Below, one piece after another: positions 25,626 to 37,737 of a DNA stretch of 64,000 nt. How positions within the stretch are numbered: position 1 is the stretch's first letter; each line of letters starts with the position of its first letter. Under the pieces are notes generated by a model. That model saw only the letters and a program-made list of their open reading frames with translations. It was not told where the DNA came from and did no database searches. This DNA comes from Eupeodes corollae (taxonomy: Eukaryota; Arthropoda; Insecta; Diptera; Syrphidae), in assembly GCF_945859685.1 (NCBI RefSeq), contig NC_079149.1, positions 40,513,136 to 40,577,135 of the forward strand, written 5' to 3'. Made by a program: the position numbers and the translations under genes.

Positions 25626-26829
25626 TTTGGATACTTAAAAGAAAAGTGTATGCATGAACGCACTGTCCTTTTTAAAATACATCTAACTTAAGCTTTGCTT
25701 ACCTCCGTATGTTTATACAAAACTATGTGGGGACTAATGTTTAACTGATCCTAATGTTTATTTTTAATAAATTCTGCAGAAACAATCAAGTTATCTCGTT
25801 GATTGAATTTTTTTGAAGAAACAAACTTTTTTGATGGAAGCGAAACTAAGAATATTTTAAAATTGTTTGGAAAAATTCAAAAATACTCAATAAAGCCGAA
25901 AAAGCCTTTAAACAGATAATTTTTATTTCATAGCCTACTTTTATATGAACATAAAGTACCTGCATTTTGCTGTACTCTAAAAAGGTTAGTGGGAGAGAAT
26001 GGGTTCACGGGTCAAAAATCGAAAAGATCAGTGTCACTTAACAGACTTTTCAACAATCATTCTTTTGAATATCATCGTAGACTCTGAGGTAAAATTGTAA
26101 CTCTAAATAAATTTGTCTATGAAAATTTGGATAATTTGAATGCGTTTAAGAAAACAATCAGTGAAAATATGGCGTTAATGGTGATCGCCATCTTTAAAAT
26201 GTCTTAATTTGTATGCAATATCCGGTGTAGTTGAATTTGTGGAATGCGTTTCAACATAACGTAGATGGATTCCGATTCTTTTCTAATTTTTGCCAACAGC
26301 TGAAATATGTCCACCAATTTCACGATATTCGGCCTAAAAGGTCCTTTAGTTTTGGAAACTGTAATCACAACCTATTTACTGATTTCAATGACTTGTCGAA
26401 TGGTCAAATGTAAAAAAATATACCAATTCAATTCAGAAAACCAGTTTTAACGTACCAAACTCTTAAATTAACAACCTTTTTATTTGAATATAGAATTAAA
26501 CTAATCCCACCTTGAAGATCAATGCAGAAACTTAAATTTTATAGGTCGTCGTATAACAAGTCCTTCTTCAAGAAAAACATCATACATCCGTTCTTAGAAC
26601 ATGGCCTATATAATACCAATACTATTCAATTCAGTGTATTTCCCATTCCATCATCATGACCTGACGATCTTAAAAACACATTAAAAATACCATTAAAGTT
26701 TGATAGCCAACCTGGTAACCTAATTTTCCTGTCCATATCATTCCACCAATAAACCAACACTACAGCAAAAGCGGTACCTTCTCGAATGTTCGACATATAC
26801 TCGTATATCCTCTACGTGTTTCTATATCT

Positions 26830-28260
26830 TCCCGTACGAGTATGTCGAGCCAGTTTTTGTTGTTTCTCGATTCGAATCGAATCGAATGGAATCAAATCGA
26901 ATTATCCGAACCAAATCGAACTCATTGCGCGAACAAGAAAATTTATTTAAGTCCCCAATCAAAAATACAAGACCATCGAACATCCTGTCTTAAATGGAAT
27001 TTACGCATAGGAATCCAATTTGATTTGCATAATACGTATGTCGATTTCCTCTCATCAGATTCAAACCAGCGAATCAATGTTCCAGTTCTAGTTCCCCATC
27101 AGAGGCAGCCCCCAGATCCCAGAATCAAGAGAGTATAGTATGTAGTTGCATTCGAGACAAATACCAAAACAACTAAAAACAACGTTGAGTATACGTCGCG
27201 TCGTCGTCGTCGTCGTAGCCGTCGTACCTAACCTACAACACGGGCAACAGACATTTCCAGTATCGGCATCTCTTGTCAGCCGTCACACATCTGTCAACAT
27301 TGCGTATGGTCCACTAAATCCCATGGGCTTTAATAACGAGATTCCAATAATGGTTGCCAGTAGCAATGACCCGAAGCCTATTGCTACCGTCGCGTCGTCG
27401 ACGTCGCTCCTCGCTCGTCGTCGTCGTATGTCCGTCGGCATCGTCATCGTTTGCCGTCTCTTCGATGCGCCACCACCACCACCGGGAAGATGATGGAAAT
27501 TGGACACGTACACCTGCTACCATAACTGATGAAAACGACGACGTATAGTCGCCACCGTCAGCCGCAGGCAAACTCTGGACTGGACATACCTGCCTACAAG
27601 CAATGCACGGTGGTCGGGAACAGAATCACAGCCGCTTGGACCGGGACCTGCCAAACCGGAATGGCAATCCAATTGAAAATTACAAAATCATCATCATCAG
27701 CAGCAACGACGAACGGCGGCGTCGGCAACGATGACGACGTTGTGGGTCGAACGATGAGCAGTCTTCATCAGCATCAACTTTACCAACTCAGTGCGTATAC
27801 AGCGTGGCGAATATATACTATATAGGCACTCTACTTGCTGATATGGCCTGGCTCCATCATTTATAGGAGACTGAATATCTTTCTGCTGTGGAGATGGAGG
27901 CCCCTAGCAGGTGCAAGATGATCTGAAGTCAACATGTGTATAGCATGAGCAAGTATATCCTCTCAAATAGAATATTCCTACATACCTACTTAGGTATGTT
28001 TCACATTTGTCTGGGGGATTGACACACCTATTTGATTGCTGTGTGTATTTCCGATATGCTGGACGACAACGACGGGCGACCGACGACGCACTACGCGACC
28101 GACATAACGCTTAGAAGCTCGATTTTCCTGCATTGAAATGCTTTTGCTTCGCTTGGCTCCATTGCATTGCCCTCGATTGCGGAAGAATTTCAATATCAAA
28201 GGAGCAGATACTAGGAGAATGATGATCCGAAGCTCAATCATGGGAATGATGATGATGGTA
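26830..28260. other. CG-rich microsatellite-bearing island in the intron
   Basis: This stretch is clearly richer in CG dinucleotides than its surroundings. It has TCGAA-type repeats near 26865-26890, a CGT trinucleotide run at about 27196-27215, and further CGT/CGA runs at 27390-27430 and 28060-28100. A perfect plus-strand donor-like GTAAGT follows GATGATGATG at about 28259. Open frames exist on both strands but none has a recognised domain. It may be regulatory DNA or contain a small unannotated exon; I cannot decide. Confidence 0.4.
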
Positions 28261-28660
28261 AGTTGATGCTGATTATTGTGTTAAGGTGAATAAAACGAGT
28301 TCTTATGTTTTGTTGGCCAATGGGCTTGGATAACTTTAAGGTTCTGTCCAACCCAAATAACTCGTCTTTCAAAATAGGTTAGTTCCTTTGTAAAAGTTAT
28401 GATACCTTTTAAAGAAAACCTCTTTCACAAGTCAAATCGCTTCCGAAGTTTTGGAAAATGTGTTTTAATATCTTTGGATCATATTAAAAGTAATATTAAC
28501 AGGAAAATAAAAATAACCCTTTCTGAAAATCCAAGCTCAATAAGAGACTCAAAAGACTTTAACTCAAGAATTAATTTGAACACAAAAAGTAGAAGTACAA
28601 AATTTCAGGCATCGCCTACTTTGAAGATTCTACATTCTTCGTTTCTCTTCTATGCATTTT

Positions 28661-31414
28661 AAGACTAAGACTAAGACTAAGACTAAGACTAAGACTAAGA
28701 CTAAGACTAAGACTAAGACTAAGACTAAGACTAAGACTAAGACTAAGACTAAGACTAAGACTAAGACTAAGACTAAGACTAAGACTAAGACTAAGACTAA
28801 GACTAAGACTAAGACTAAGACTAAGACTAAGACTAAGACTAAGACTAAGACTAAGACTAAGACTAAGACTAAGACTAAGACTAAGACTAAGACTAAGACT
28901 AAGACTAAGACTAAGACTAAGACTAAGACTAAGACTAAGACTAAGACTAAGACTAAGACTAAGACTAAGACTAAGACTAAGACTAAGACTAAGACTAAGA
29001 CTAAGACTAAGACTAAGACTAAGACTAAGACTAAGACTAAGACTAAGACTAAGACTAAGACTAAGACTAAGACTAAGACTAAGACTAAGACTAAGACTAA
29101 GACTAAGACTAAGACTAAGACTAAGACTAAGACTAAGACTAAGACTAAGACTAAGACTAAGACTAAGACTAAGACTAAGACTAAGACTAAGACTAAGACT
29201 AAGACTAAGACTAAGACTAAGACTAAGACTAAGACTAAGACTAAGACTAAGACTAAGACTAAGACTAAGACTAAGACTAAGACTAAGACTAAGACTAAGA
29301 CTAAGACTAAGACTAAGACTAAGACTAAGACTAAGACTAAGACTAAGACTAAGACTAAGACTAAGACTAAGACTAAGACTAAGACTAAGACTAAGACTAA
29401 GACTAAGACTAAGACTAAGACTAAGACTAAGACTAAGACTAAGACTAAGACTAAGACTAAGACTAAGACTAAGACTAAGACTAAGACTAAGACTAAGACT
29501 AAGACTAAGACTAAGACTAAGACTAAGACTAAGACTAAGACTAAGACTAAGACTAAGACTAAGACTAAGACTAAGACTAAGACTAAGACTAAGACTAAGA
29601 CTAAGACTAAGACTAAGACTAAGACTAAGACTAAGACTAAGACTAAGACTAAGACTAAGACTAAGACTAAGACTAAGACTAAGACTAAGACTAAGACTAA
29701 GACTAAGACTAAGACTAAGACTAAGACTAAGACTAAGACTAAGACTAAGACTAAGACTAAGACTAAGACTAAGACTAAGACTAAGACTAAGACTAAGACT
29801 AAGACTAAGACTAAGACTAAGACTAAGACTAAGACTAAGACTAAGACTAAGACTAAGACTAAGACTAAGACTAAGACTAAGACTAAGACTAAGACTAAGA
29901 CTAAGACTAAGACTAAGACTAAGACTAAGACTAAGACTAAGACTAAGACTAAGACTAAGACTAAGACTAAGACTAAGACTAAGACTAAGACTAAGACTAA
30001 GACTAAGACTAAGACTAAGACTAAGACTAAGACTAAGACTAAGACTAAGACTAAGACTAAGACTAAGACTAAGACTAAGACTAAGACTAAGACTAAGACT
30101 AAGACTAAGACTAAGACTAAGACTAAGACTAAGACTAAGACTAAGACTAAGACTAAGACTAAGACTAAGACTAAGACTAAGACTAAGACTAAGACTAAGA
30201 CTAAGACTAAGACTAAGACTAAGACTAAGACTAAGACTAAGACTAAGACTAAGACTAAGACTAAGACTAAGACTAAGACTAAGACTAAGACTAAGACTAA
30301 GACTAAGACTAAGACTAAGACTAAGACTAAGACTAAGACTAAGACTAAGACTAAGACTAAGACTAAGACTAAGACTAAGACTAAGACTAAGACTAAGACT
30401 AAGACTAAGACTAAGACTAAGACTAAGACTAAGACTAAGACTAAGACTAAGACTAAGACTAAGACTAAGACTAAGACTAAGACTAAGACTAAGACTAAGA
30501 CTAAGACTAAGACTAAGACTAAGACTAAGACTAAGACTAAGACTAAGACTAAGACTAAGACTAAGACTAAGACTAAGACTAAGACTAAGACTAAGACTAA
30601 GACTAAGACTAAGACTAAGACTAAGACTAAGACTAAGACTAAGACTAAGACTAAGACTAAGACTAAGACTAAGACTAAGACTAAGACTAAGACTAAGACT
30701 AAGACTAAGACTAAGACTAAGACTAAGACTAAGACTAAGACTAAGACTAAGACTAAGACTAAGACTAAGACTAAGACTAAGACTAAGACTAAGACTAAGA
30801 CTAAGACTAAGACTAAGACTAAGACTAAGACTAAGACTAAGACTAAGACTAAGACTAAGACTAAGACTAAGACTAAGACTAAGACTAAGACTAAGACTAA
30901 GACTAAGACTAAGACTAAGACTAAGACTAAGACTAAGACTAAGACTAAGACTAAGACTAAGACTAAGACTAAGACTAAGACTAAGACTAAGACTAAGACT
31001 AAGACTAAGACTAAGACTAAGACTAAGACTAAGACTAAGACTAAGACTAAGACTAAGACTAAGACTAAGACTAAGACTAAGACTAAGACTAAGACTAAGA
31101 CTAAGACTAAGACTAAGACTAAGACTAAGACTAAGACTAAGACTAAGACTAAGACTAAGACTAAGACTAAGACTAAGACTAAGACTAAGACTAAGACTAA
31201 GACTAAGACTAAGACTAAGACTAAGACTAAGACTAAGACTAAGACTAAGACTAAGACTAAGACTAAGACTAAGACTAAGACTAAGACTAAGACTAAGACT
31301 AAGACTAAGACTAAGACTAAGACTAAGACTAAGACTAAGACTAAGACTAAGACTAAGACTAAGACTAAGACTAAGACTAAGACTAAGACTAAGACTAAGA
31401 CTAAGATTAAGACT
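28661..31414 (+). repeat. AAGACT hexamer tandem array, 459 units
   Basis: Exactly 2754 bp of the hexamer AAGACT. The only variant I see is the penultimate unit (31403-31408), which reads AAGATT. Flanks (TATGCATTTT and ATTTTCATAC) are ordinary AT-rich DNA. Two of three frames on each strand stay open through the array, producing spurious Lys-Thr and Leu-Val dipeptide frames; these are not genes. It lies within the candidate serpin intron, so it would be transcribed as AGTCTT repeats. Confidence 0.99.
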
Positions 31415-31920
31415 ATTTTCATACCATTTAATCTATACCTATCCATCCTCAATCCTTTTCTGATATTGGTCACCATCAAATTGAAAATTATTTTGTTATT
31501 CGAATACCGACATAATTATCTTTAGTGATTAACCAACTTTAAACTTATTTATTGAGTGTATATTGGTGAAATGCAGAACGACTGACGCAACGAACTAAAG
31601 CTCATATCAAGCGAGTAAGAGAGAACCCCGGGTTTTGTGAGGACTCTGATAGCACCACAATCAAGCAGCGGTTAGATTAGTAAAATATATTTACAGAGCC
31701 CTCAATGCTATTATACTTTTAACGAAGGCTTCAACTTCCATTATAATGTAATATGACTGTGATGTGATCAAAGGGACTGTAACTTGCAACTCTGCATAAT
31801 GTGTTCGAGGTGCGTTTGTTAGATACTTGTTACTTAATCTAGAAACCTGCAAATGGAAACAAACTCGCTCCCTCTCCCTCTCTATAAATCCATCTATCTA
31901 GTTCATTCTAAAAATCTCAC

Positions 31921-32123
31921 CTAGAACCGATAATCCTCTTTGATGATTCGCCATCCCGGTCGGGACTGTCCTTTTGTGGCTGTGACTGCTGTTGTTGCTT
32001 TTGATTTTGATTTTGCTGTAGCTTTGCTTTGTCTGATGATGCATCTGTCTCCCCAAAGGATGGATGGGTCCAGCACTGATGCACTATCAGGGCCAGTAGT
32101 ACGAGTGTAATGCGAATTCGCAT
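31921..32123 (-). CDS. signal-peptide exon, candidate first coding exon of the serpin gene
   Basis: Starts with an ATG in good fly context (CGAAAATGCG). It encodes a basic n-region plus hydrophobic core (MRIRITLVLLALIVHQCWT), typical of a cleaved signal peptide. A Gln/Lys-rich low-complexity stretch follows, ending in RIIGS. The exon ends in AG, leaving two bases of a codon, at a consensus donor GTGAGA. The serpin exon at 17488-22888 needs exactly such a two-base start and lacks a credible start of its own; both lie on the same strand with no other strong exon seen between. The joined protein would be 1867 residues. If not joined, the frame stops after two more codons, giving a 68-residue peptide. 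Linkage is inference from phase, strand and splice sites. Confidence 0.6.
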
Positions 32124-32268
32124 TTTCGTTTGTGGTTTGCCGCCTTTGTGTCCACACGACCAAATGCGTTGTCGTTTGATGTCGTTTGTCCTGCTTTATG
32201 GTTTTGGCTTATAAAGTTCTTCTCTGTGTAGTCCTTTGTTGGTTATTTGATTACCGGAATTAAGGCCT
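32124..32268 (-). other. 5' UTR with upstream splice acceptor
   Basis: The minus strand reads a strong pyrimidine tract ending TTTTTTACAG with the AG at 32267-32268. It is followed by 143 bases of leader before the ATG at 32121-32123. This suggests that the coding exon runs 31921-32266 and that a non-coding first exon and the promoter lie further right. That exon was not identified. Confidence 0.5.
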
Positions 32269-33604
32269 GTAAAAAAGAGAAAGAAAAAAATTGTTAGTTA
32301 TTTGGAAGAAGCAAAGGCAAAATGGTTTTATTTTTTCTTCATCACTCTTGAGGATTGTGACTTCCCGAATAGTGAGTGTATACGAAAGAATAAAATACAA
32401 AGTAGACTTCTAGCTTTTCCTAGAAATATACCAATACCTACCTTCATACGTTTGGATAGAAAAATCCCAGAAGATTTATACTTTTTTTTGTTTGGCGAGT
32501 TTCATGGAATGAATGTAATGGAAAAAGAAGTAAGGCTGCGTATAAAAATGGCTTTGTGTCTCGTCAAGACCATTCGTCAGCTCAGCCAATATACTTTGCT
32601 GATGCACACAGTGTGAAACAATGTGACGCTAATTATCATTTATTATGCTGCGTAAAAGAAGTAAACCATCTTAAAATGTAGCTATTTTTGTGTGTCTTGT
32701 AGGTAGTTAAGGTATGCTTACATGAAATAGTCTTAAGTTAAGTGGTTCATAGGAAGAACAAAAAGAAGAAGACGCAGAAAAGGAAGCAACTTAACATCAG
32801 TTTTATGAAGTTGAAGTATGTATGATTTATTACAATGTTACTTCTTGGGCATAAATTAAATTAGTATAGGTATACGAGAATAGGTGTAATAATGATGGCA
32901 GGTGTGTAGATTGTTTTTAATGATTAACACCTAAGTTATGTAGGGTATGTAGCTCAGTTAGTTTATTCTAAGTGAATATAATTGCATGTGGTATCATTTT
33001 TATTGTATGTCTTAAGCTTTGAAATAGTTTGGCTAAATTGTTGCAATTTCACGTAGAGAACAAACTGTTAAGTTATACCAATTAAATGGAGATTTTTGCA
33101 AATTAACCACAATTTGCCTCAATTTGAGGGATTATCTCAGAATCAAAATTCTATTTTTTTTTTTAATTCAAAGAAACGAAAAGTCCGGAAAACCCTTGTT
33201 CTTATTACTGAATTTTAGAAAATGTTAAGGCATTAGAGCTTTCTTATCTTAAGAGAATTATTATTCATTCAAAAAGATTTTTAAATTAGCAATTTGTTCA
33301 TTGACCAAAATAATGCAGCTTCTCACGTTACAAATCCATGGGATTAAAGTGAATTTTGATGGCGAAACAGGTCATTCCATTCCTTTTTGGGAGAAGTGTC
33401 AGAAATGGACAAACAAACTACAAATTGTATGCCAAAACCAAAGGGCATATAGAACTTTAGAATGGATTTTTCTAAAAAATTTGTTAAAAGTTAAATATTT
33501 TGCATATAATAACACTAGTTTGATTTTAATATCCGTACCTGTTCTCGAGATATTTTAGTAGAAAACCAATTTTTAGGAGCATTTTTTGAAAGTTTTGGTG
33601 TCTT
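32269..33604. other. upstream/intronic sequence, no gene seen
   Basis: AT-rich with no supported coding region. The open frames at 32302-32616 and 33301-33558 (plus strand) show no known domain and have no splice or promoter support. If the acceptor at 32267 is real, this is part of the 5' UTR intron of the serpin gene. Confidence 0.4.
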
Positions 33605-35985
33605 ATAAGTAAGTAAGTAAGTAAGTAATTTATTTTATTTACACATTAACTAACAATTAAATTACAAAAATGAATTTAAAAGCTATGGCTAAGCCGTCAG
33701 CCAGGTTATCAAATTTTTAAATGTGTATTTGAATATAAAAATAAATTTTCAAAACAAAAATTTAGAAAAACAATAAATATATAAACGTATTCTGAAATTA
33801 ATAACATTCTATATTTATAAATAGATTTTAAATAATTACTTTTTTTTCCACTCGCAGGTTCTTATTAGATCAATAGGCTCTTTCATGGATAATGAATGTT
33901 TTCCAAAGAAAATCAACCTTTCTGGTCTGAGTATTGGGCATAACCTTATAAAGTGAAAGCAATCCTCTTTCGCGTGTAGATTACACAAGGACCAAAATTG
34001 GATGAAGCTTCCATTGTAAGGGTTGCCATTAAAAGAGAGATCCTCACACCTTGCTTTAAATATCAATAATATTTCACTATAGTTTAGTGAGTCATGAAAG
34101 TAGTTTCTTTTGTTCAAGTTGAAATTAAGTTGGCTGTATAGTATCCTGCTTTCAGACTCACGAGCCATTCTGATGAACGTATCACGAGTGATGTCTTCAT
34201 GTCATGTTTTTGAATAATGCGGTATAGTTGATCTTACAGATAACCTATGTTGCATAAATCAATTTGAAAGGTTTCTCCACAAGTGTAACCAAGAGTTTGC
34301 CAGCTTACATACCACCAGTCTTTATTTCTCATCTCACACAAAAAGAGTTTCTTTGAAAGTCTGGATTAACCATATTGACTGCATACCTTAATTATGAAGT
34401 CGGCTTGTGATTTAAGTGTATATGTTAAGATTTTTGGCAGTCTGGTTTCTAGGTAAATAGCATAACTAGGTGTATTTTGGTCAGGTTAAAAAGCTTTTTT
34501 ATGAAGTTCCTATTAAATTTTTCAATTTCTTTATACTCATACGCTCCTCAAATTTGTGAAGCGTAACAAAGAGTTGATTTAACCACTGCATCAAATATTT
34601 CATATTTCGCAGATAAACTTATTCTTTTGTTTGAAAACACATTTTTTCATGAAAAGTTGAGCAAACTTTGAGAGCTTTTGGCTTTTTCAGTTAGATGTTG
34701 TTTGAAATTTAAGTTTGAGTTCAGTTTAACTCCCAAGTATCTAACATCTTTAACTGATTCCAGAGAATGCTCATCATACTTCCATTGTCTTTCAGTGTGA
34801 AATTTTCCGGATCGTGCAAAAACCATTATCTTTGACTCTTCTGTATTGATTGTCAGTCCCCATCTTTTGCAGTAACATGACAATTGATTAATCATTAGAT
34901 TAGAGAGTATGACTAGGTCATCTACAAAGAGCAACAAATTTATTGTGACATTCGCAATCCTTAAACCTCCAGGCAGTTCATCTACTATGTCGTTTATAAA
35001 TAAGAAAAACAACAGTCCACTGAGAAGACATCCTTCCTTCACACCTGTATTTATGCCAAACCATTCAGAATTAGAAGTGCCATTCCAAACTGCTGCAGTT
35101 GTATCCGTGTATATATTTTTAACCACATTAATAAATTTTGAGGATATGCCAATTTGAGAGAGCTTTTAGAAAAGCGCATTTCTATTAACAAGGTTAAAAG
35201 CTGCTTTGAAGTCGACAAAAAATTAATATATTTTTTTGTTCCTAGCATGAAACGCTTTGACAATGGATGAAAGTTTAAAAATCTGATCAGTCGTTGAATA
35301 ATTCTTTCTAAAGCCAGCTTGTAGCTCTGTTAGAATACTTTTCATTTCTACCCACTTTTCCAGCCTTTTTACCAAAACACCGCAAAATATTTTTGATATC
35401 ACATTCATGAAAGAAATCCCTCTATAATTTTCCACAACGTCAAAAGAGCCCTATTTGTGTATGGGAAATATCACAGATTTTTTGAATGAGGAGGTTATTT
35501 CGGCTGTAGAGAAGATTTTGTTAAAGATAATTTGAAGGTTATTCCAAAAAGTAGGTGTTGCATTTTTTAAGAGTTCGTATGGGATACCGTCTTCCCCTGG
35601 AGCTTTTCAACGTCTAAAATTTCATCAAGAGTTAGTGGTTCAGCATAGAAGAATGTCAAATTATCATCGTTGGAGAGAAGAAGTCTAAAACGCGCTGCAA
35701 GATCTTCAGCAGATACACCTACGCCAATCTTAAAACTCATTCCATTGATTTCCCTCGCAATTTTCCAGAATTCTTTCGAGTTTTGTGTTCGACCTAATGT
35801 TAAGGCTTGATGATTTTCAAATTCGATTTTTTTTTGTAAACACAAGTTTTTGTAATATATATTACTTTCAACGTACCAATATTTTATTCGTAGATTGCAG
35901 GGCTCTAAGAAGGGCAGCGTAACATTTGTTTGAAGCCAATATGAATTATTGCTCTCAAGGTATTCATGTCAACTTTAAGTAAGTG
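33605..35985 (-). mobile_element. LINE family E copy 1 with TTAC tail
   Basis: Longest copy of a LINE group with a C-terminal zinc knuckle, on the minus strand. In order: a linker (35985-35600) including QTNVTLPFLEPCNLRIKYWY; ENYRGISFMNVISKIF near 35435; ELQAGFRKNYSTTDQIFKL; the palm (35263-34647) with NTGVKEGCLLSGLLFFLFI and LLFVDDLVIL (an altered FADD box); ESVKDVRYLGVKLNSN; and the tail at 34168-33836 with CNLHAKEDCFHFIRLCPIL, a Cys/His knuckle. The 3' end has AATAAAATAAA and then about five TTAC repeats (33606-33629). There are several frameshifts. The endonuclease is not clearly visible. The copy is dead. Confidence 0.8.
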
Positions 35986-36483
35986 GTATTTGTTAGGTTT
36001 TTATTTTTCTTTAGGGAAGTTAATAATTTCCAACAGAAGGTCCAATCTTATACCACTTTTTTGAGCATACCCAGCCTTATTTATTCATTAATGCTTCGAG
36101 TGGTAGATTTCTAATACTTACTGCTTTATCATCATAAACCAGAGACTAATAAAATTATTCCCAGGAATTTTATGAACTTATTTGATCGCCAACGTTTAAG
36201 TTAATAGTTAAACTCTCTAAAAGGAATACAAATATTGTGGAATTAATTGTTTAGCATTTGCCATTTTCAATGTTTTGCAATGTTGGCATCAGTTTCAGAT
36301 CTAAGAGCCAATGAGTTATAGCTCCTTCGGCAAACAAACCTCATCCGACTGGGATTTATACTTGCAACTTTAAGGAACTAAATATATGGAAACACGAAAA
36401 ACTACACGATAGATTTTTATACAATTTTCTCTAAAATTAGTATTTTTAACTTGGCATTTTTTATATAAAATTTATTTATTTAT
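35986..36483. other. unassigned sequence between LINE E1 and repeat R
   Basis: About 500 bases with no clear domain. Minus-strand readings such as SLVYDDKAVSIRNLPLEAL could be a decayed 5' part of LINE E1, but too many stops prevent a call. Confidence 0.3.
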
Positions 36484-37560
36484 TAACTTCCAATAGGAAG
36501 TTATTGTAATGGGTCCGATTTGTCAAATTGAAAATATTGACATTTCTCGACGTTTCAAGGTTCCTAGACTTAAAATAAACAGTCCTTACGTTCACGACGT
36601 TTTTTTCGCCGTCCATAGCTCACAAACCAGAAGAGATATCGATTTCAAATAAATTTTGTTTTACAGATAATAAGGCAGAAAGGGCTCTCAAGAAAATCGC
36701 GTGGGTGCTTTTTTTACCATAGCAGTTTGAAAAAAGGTGAACATTTTGGTAAACCCTAAATACCTTACGAACCAAAAACGCTAGAGACTTGAATTAAACT
36801 TTATATAATATATTGTAAGGTGATATCAAAGAAGTATATTTTTTGAAAAAAATCCATTTAACGTTTTTTTTATAAATCAAAAAAACTGGAAAAAAATTGT
36901 AACCTCCAAAATTTTACGACTAAAATATGATTTGATCTCCAAAACAATTTTGTGCAACGAAGAATAATGTTTTTGACATCTGATAAAATTTTAAGAAAAA
37001 TCGAATGGACAGTTTTTTTTTATAAAAAAAAACAAAAATCTGAAAAAAAAAAAACATTACTCATTGCTAAAAATTGAATATCGATTCAAATATCTTTTCA
37101 AAAACTTGAAATTTAGGCTTCAAGCTTATTTTATTTTGTAAGAATTTTTCTTATTTTTGTTTTTTAACATTTTGAAAAATGTTGTGAAAAATCGATTTGA
37201 TATTTGAAAATAAAAACCTAAAAAATTGTTTAAATGTTGGTAAAAATTGATTTTCGACTCAAAAATCTTTTCAAAAAATGGAAATATTGGCTTCAAACTA
37301 ATTTTATCTTATAAGAAATATTGTTTCCAACATTCGATAAAATTTTGAAAAAAAATAAAACTCTAAAGAAAACAGTAGCTACTAAAACTTGGTAAAAAAT
37401 TACTTTCGACTCAAATAGCTTTTCAAAAATTAAAAATATTGGCTTCAAACTTTTTGTATTTCACAGAAAAAATTGTTTTCGTTATTTAGTAATTTTTATA
37501 TAAAAATCTTTTTTATTATTGTGTTGCTCCAGAAGTTAATTCTACATTTTAGAAAAAAAT
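36484..37560 (+). repeat. dispersed repeat R, copy 2
   Basis: Uninterrupted version of the repeat split at 12391-15345. It starts with a perfect 8-bp inverted repeat around a 4-base loop, TAACTTCCAATAGGAAGTTA (36484-36503). Next comes the conserved block to about 36720 and then degenerate tandem units of about 150-175 bp, marked by GGCTTCAA at 37116, 37289 and 37441. The right border is vague. It is flanked by LINEs E1 and E2. No protein is encoded. Confidence 0.65.
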
Positions 37561-37737
37561 TTCCTATATGTAAAAAAATAGTTTTAGAGAAACTGCAGAA
37601 AAGTTTGTGTTTTTTTTTGTGTGGACGCCTTAAAAACATTTTTAAAAATTGAACATCATCGAATATGAATATCAAATCAATACGAAAATTTTGACAATTT
37701 TTGAACTTTATACTGAAATAATTTCTATCATGGTAAT

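Larger units (their letters stand above)
22889..31920 (-). other. candidate serpin intron (about 9.0 kb)
   Basis: Bounded on the minus strand by the donor TCTAG/GTGAGA at 31920 and the acceptor TTTTTATTTTCAG/TG ending at 22889. Phases match: the upstream exon ends with AG and the downstream exon starts with T, completing AGT (Ser). It contains the piggyBac remnant, a CG-rich island, and the AAGACT array. 22924-24050 and 25630-26830 are AT-rich with nothing recognisable. Joining needs transcript support; other first exons are possible. Confidence 0.55.

Noticed and set aside
27990..28241. Minus-strand frame with a hydrophobic start (MIELRIIILLVSAPL) as an alternative serpin first exon
   Set aside because: A stop precedes the only donor-like site (GTATGT), so it cannot be spliced in frame to the serpin exon, and no domain is seen.
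28661..31414. Telomere-like array (TTAGTC on the minus strand)
   Set aside because: The unit is not TTAGG or TTAGGG, the array is flanked on both sides by ordinary sequence, and it lies inside a probable intron. There is no evidence of a chromosome end.
28630..31525. Two open frames of about 950 codons, one Leu-Val and one Lys-Thr
   Set aside because: Both are read-through of the AAGACT array, which has no stop in two of three frames on each strand. They are not genes.
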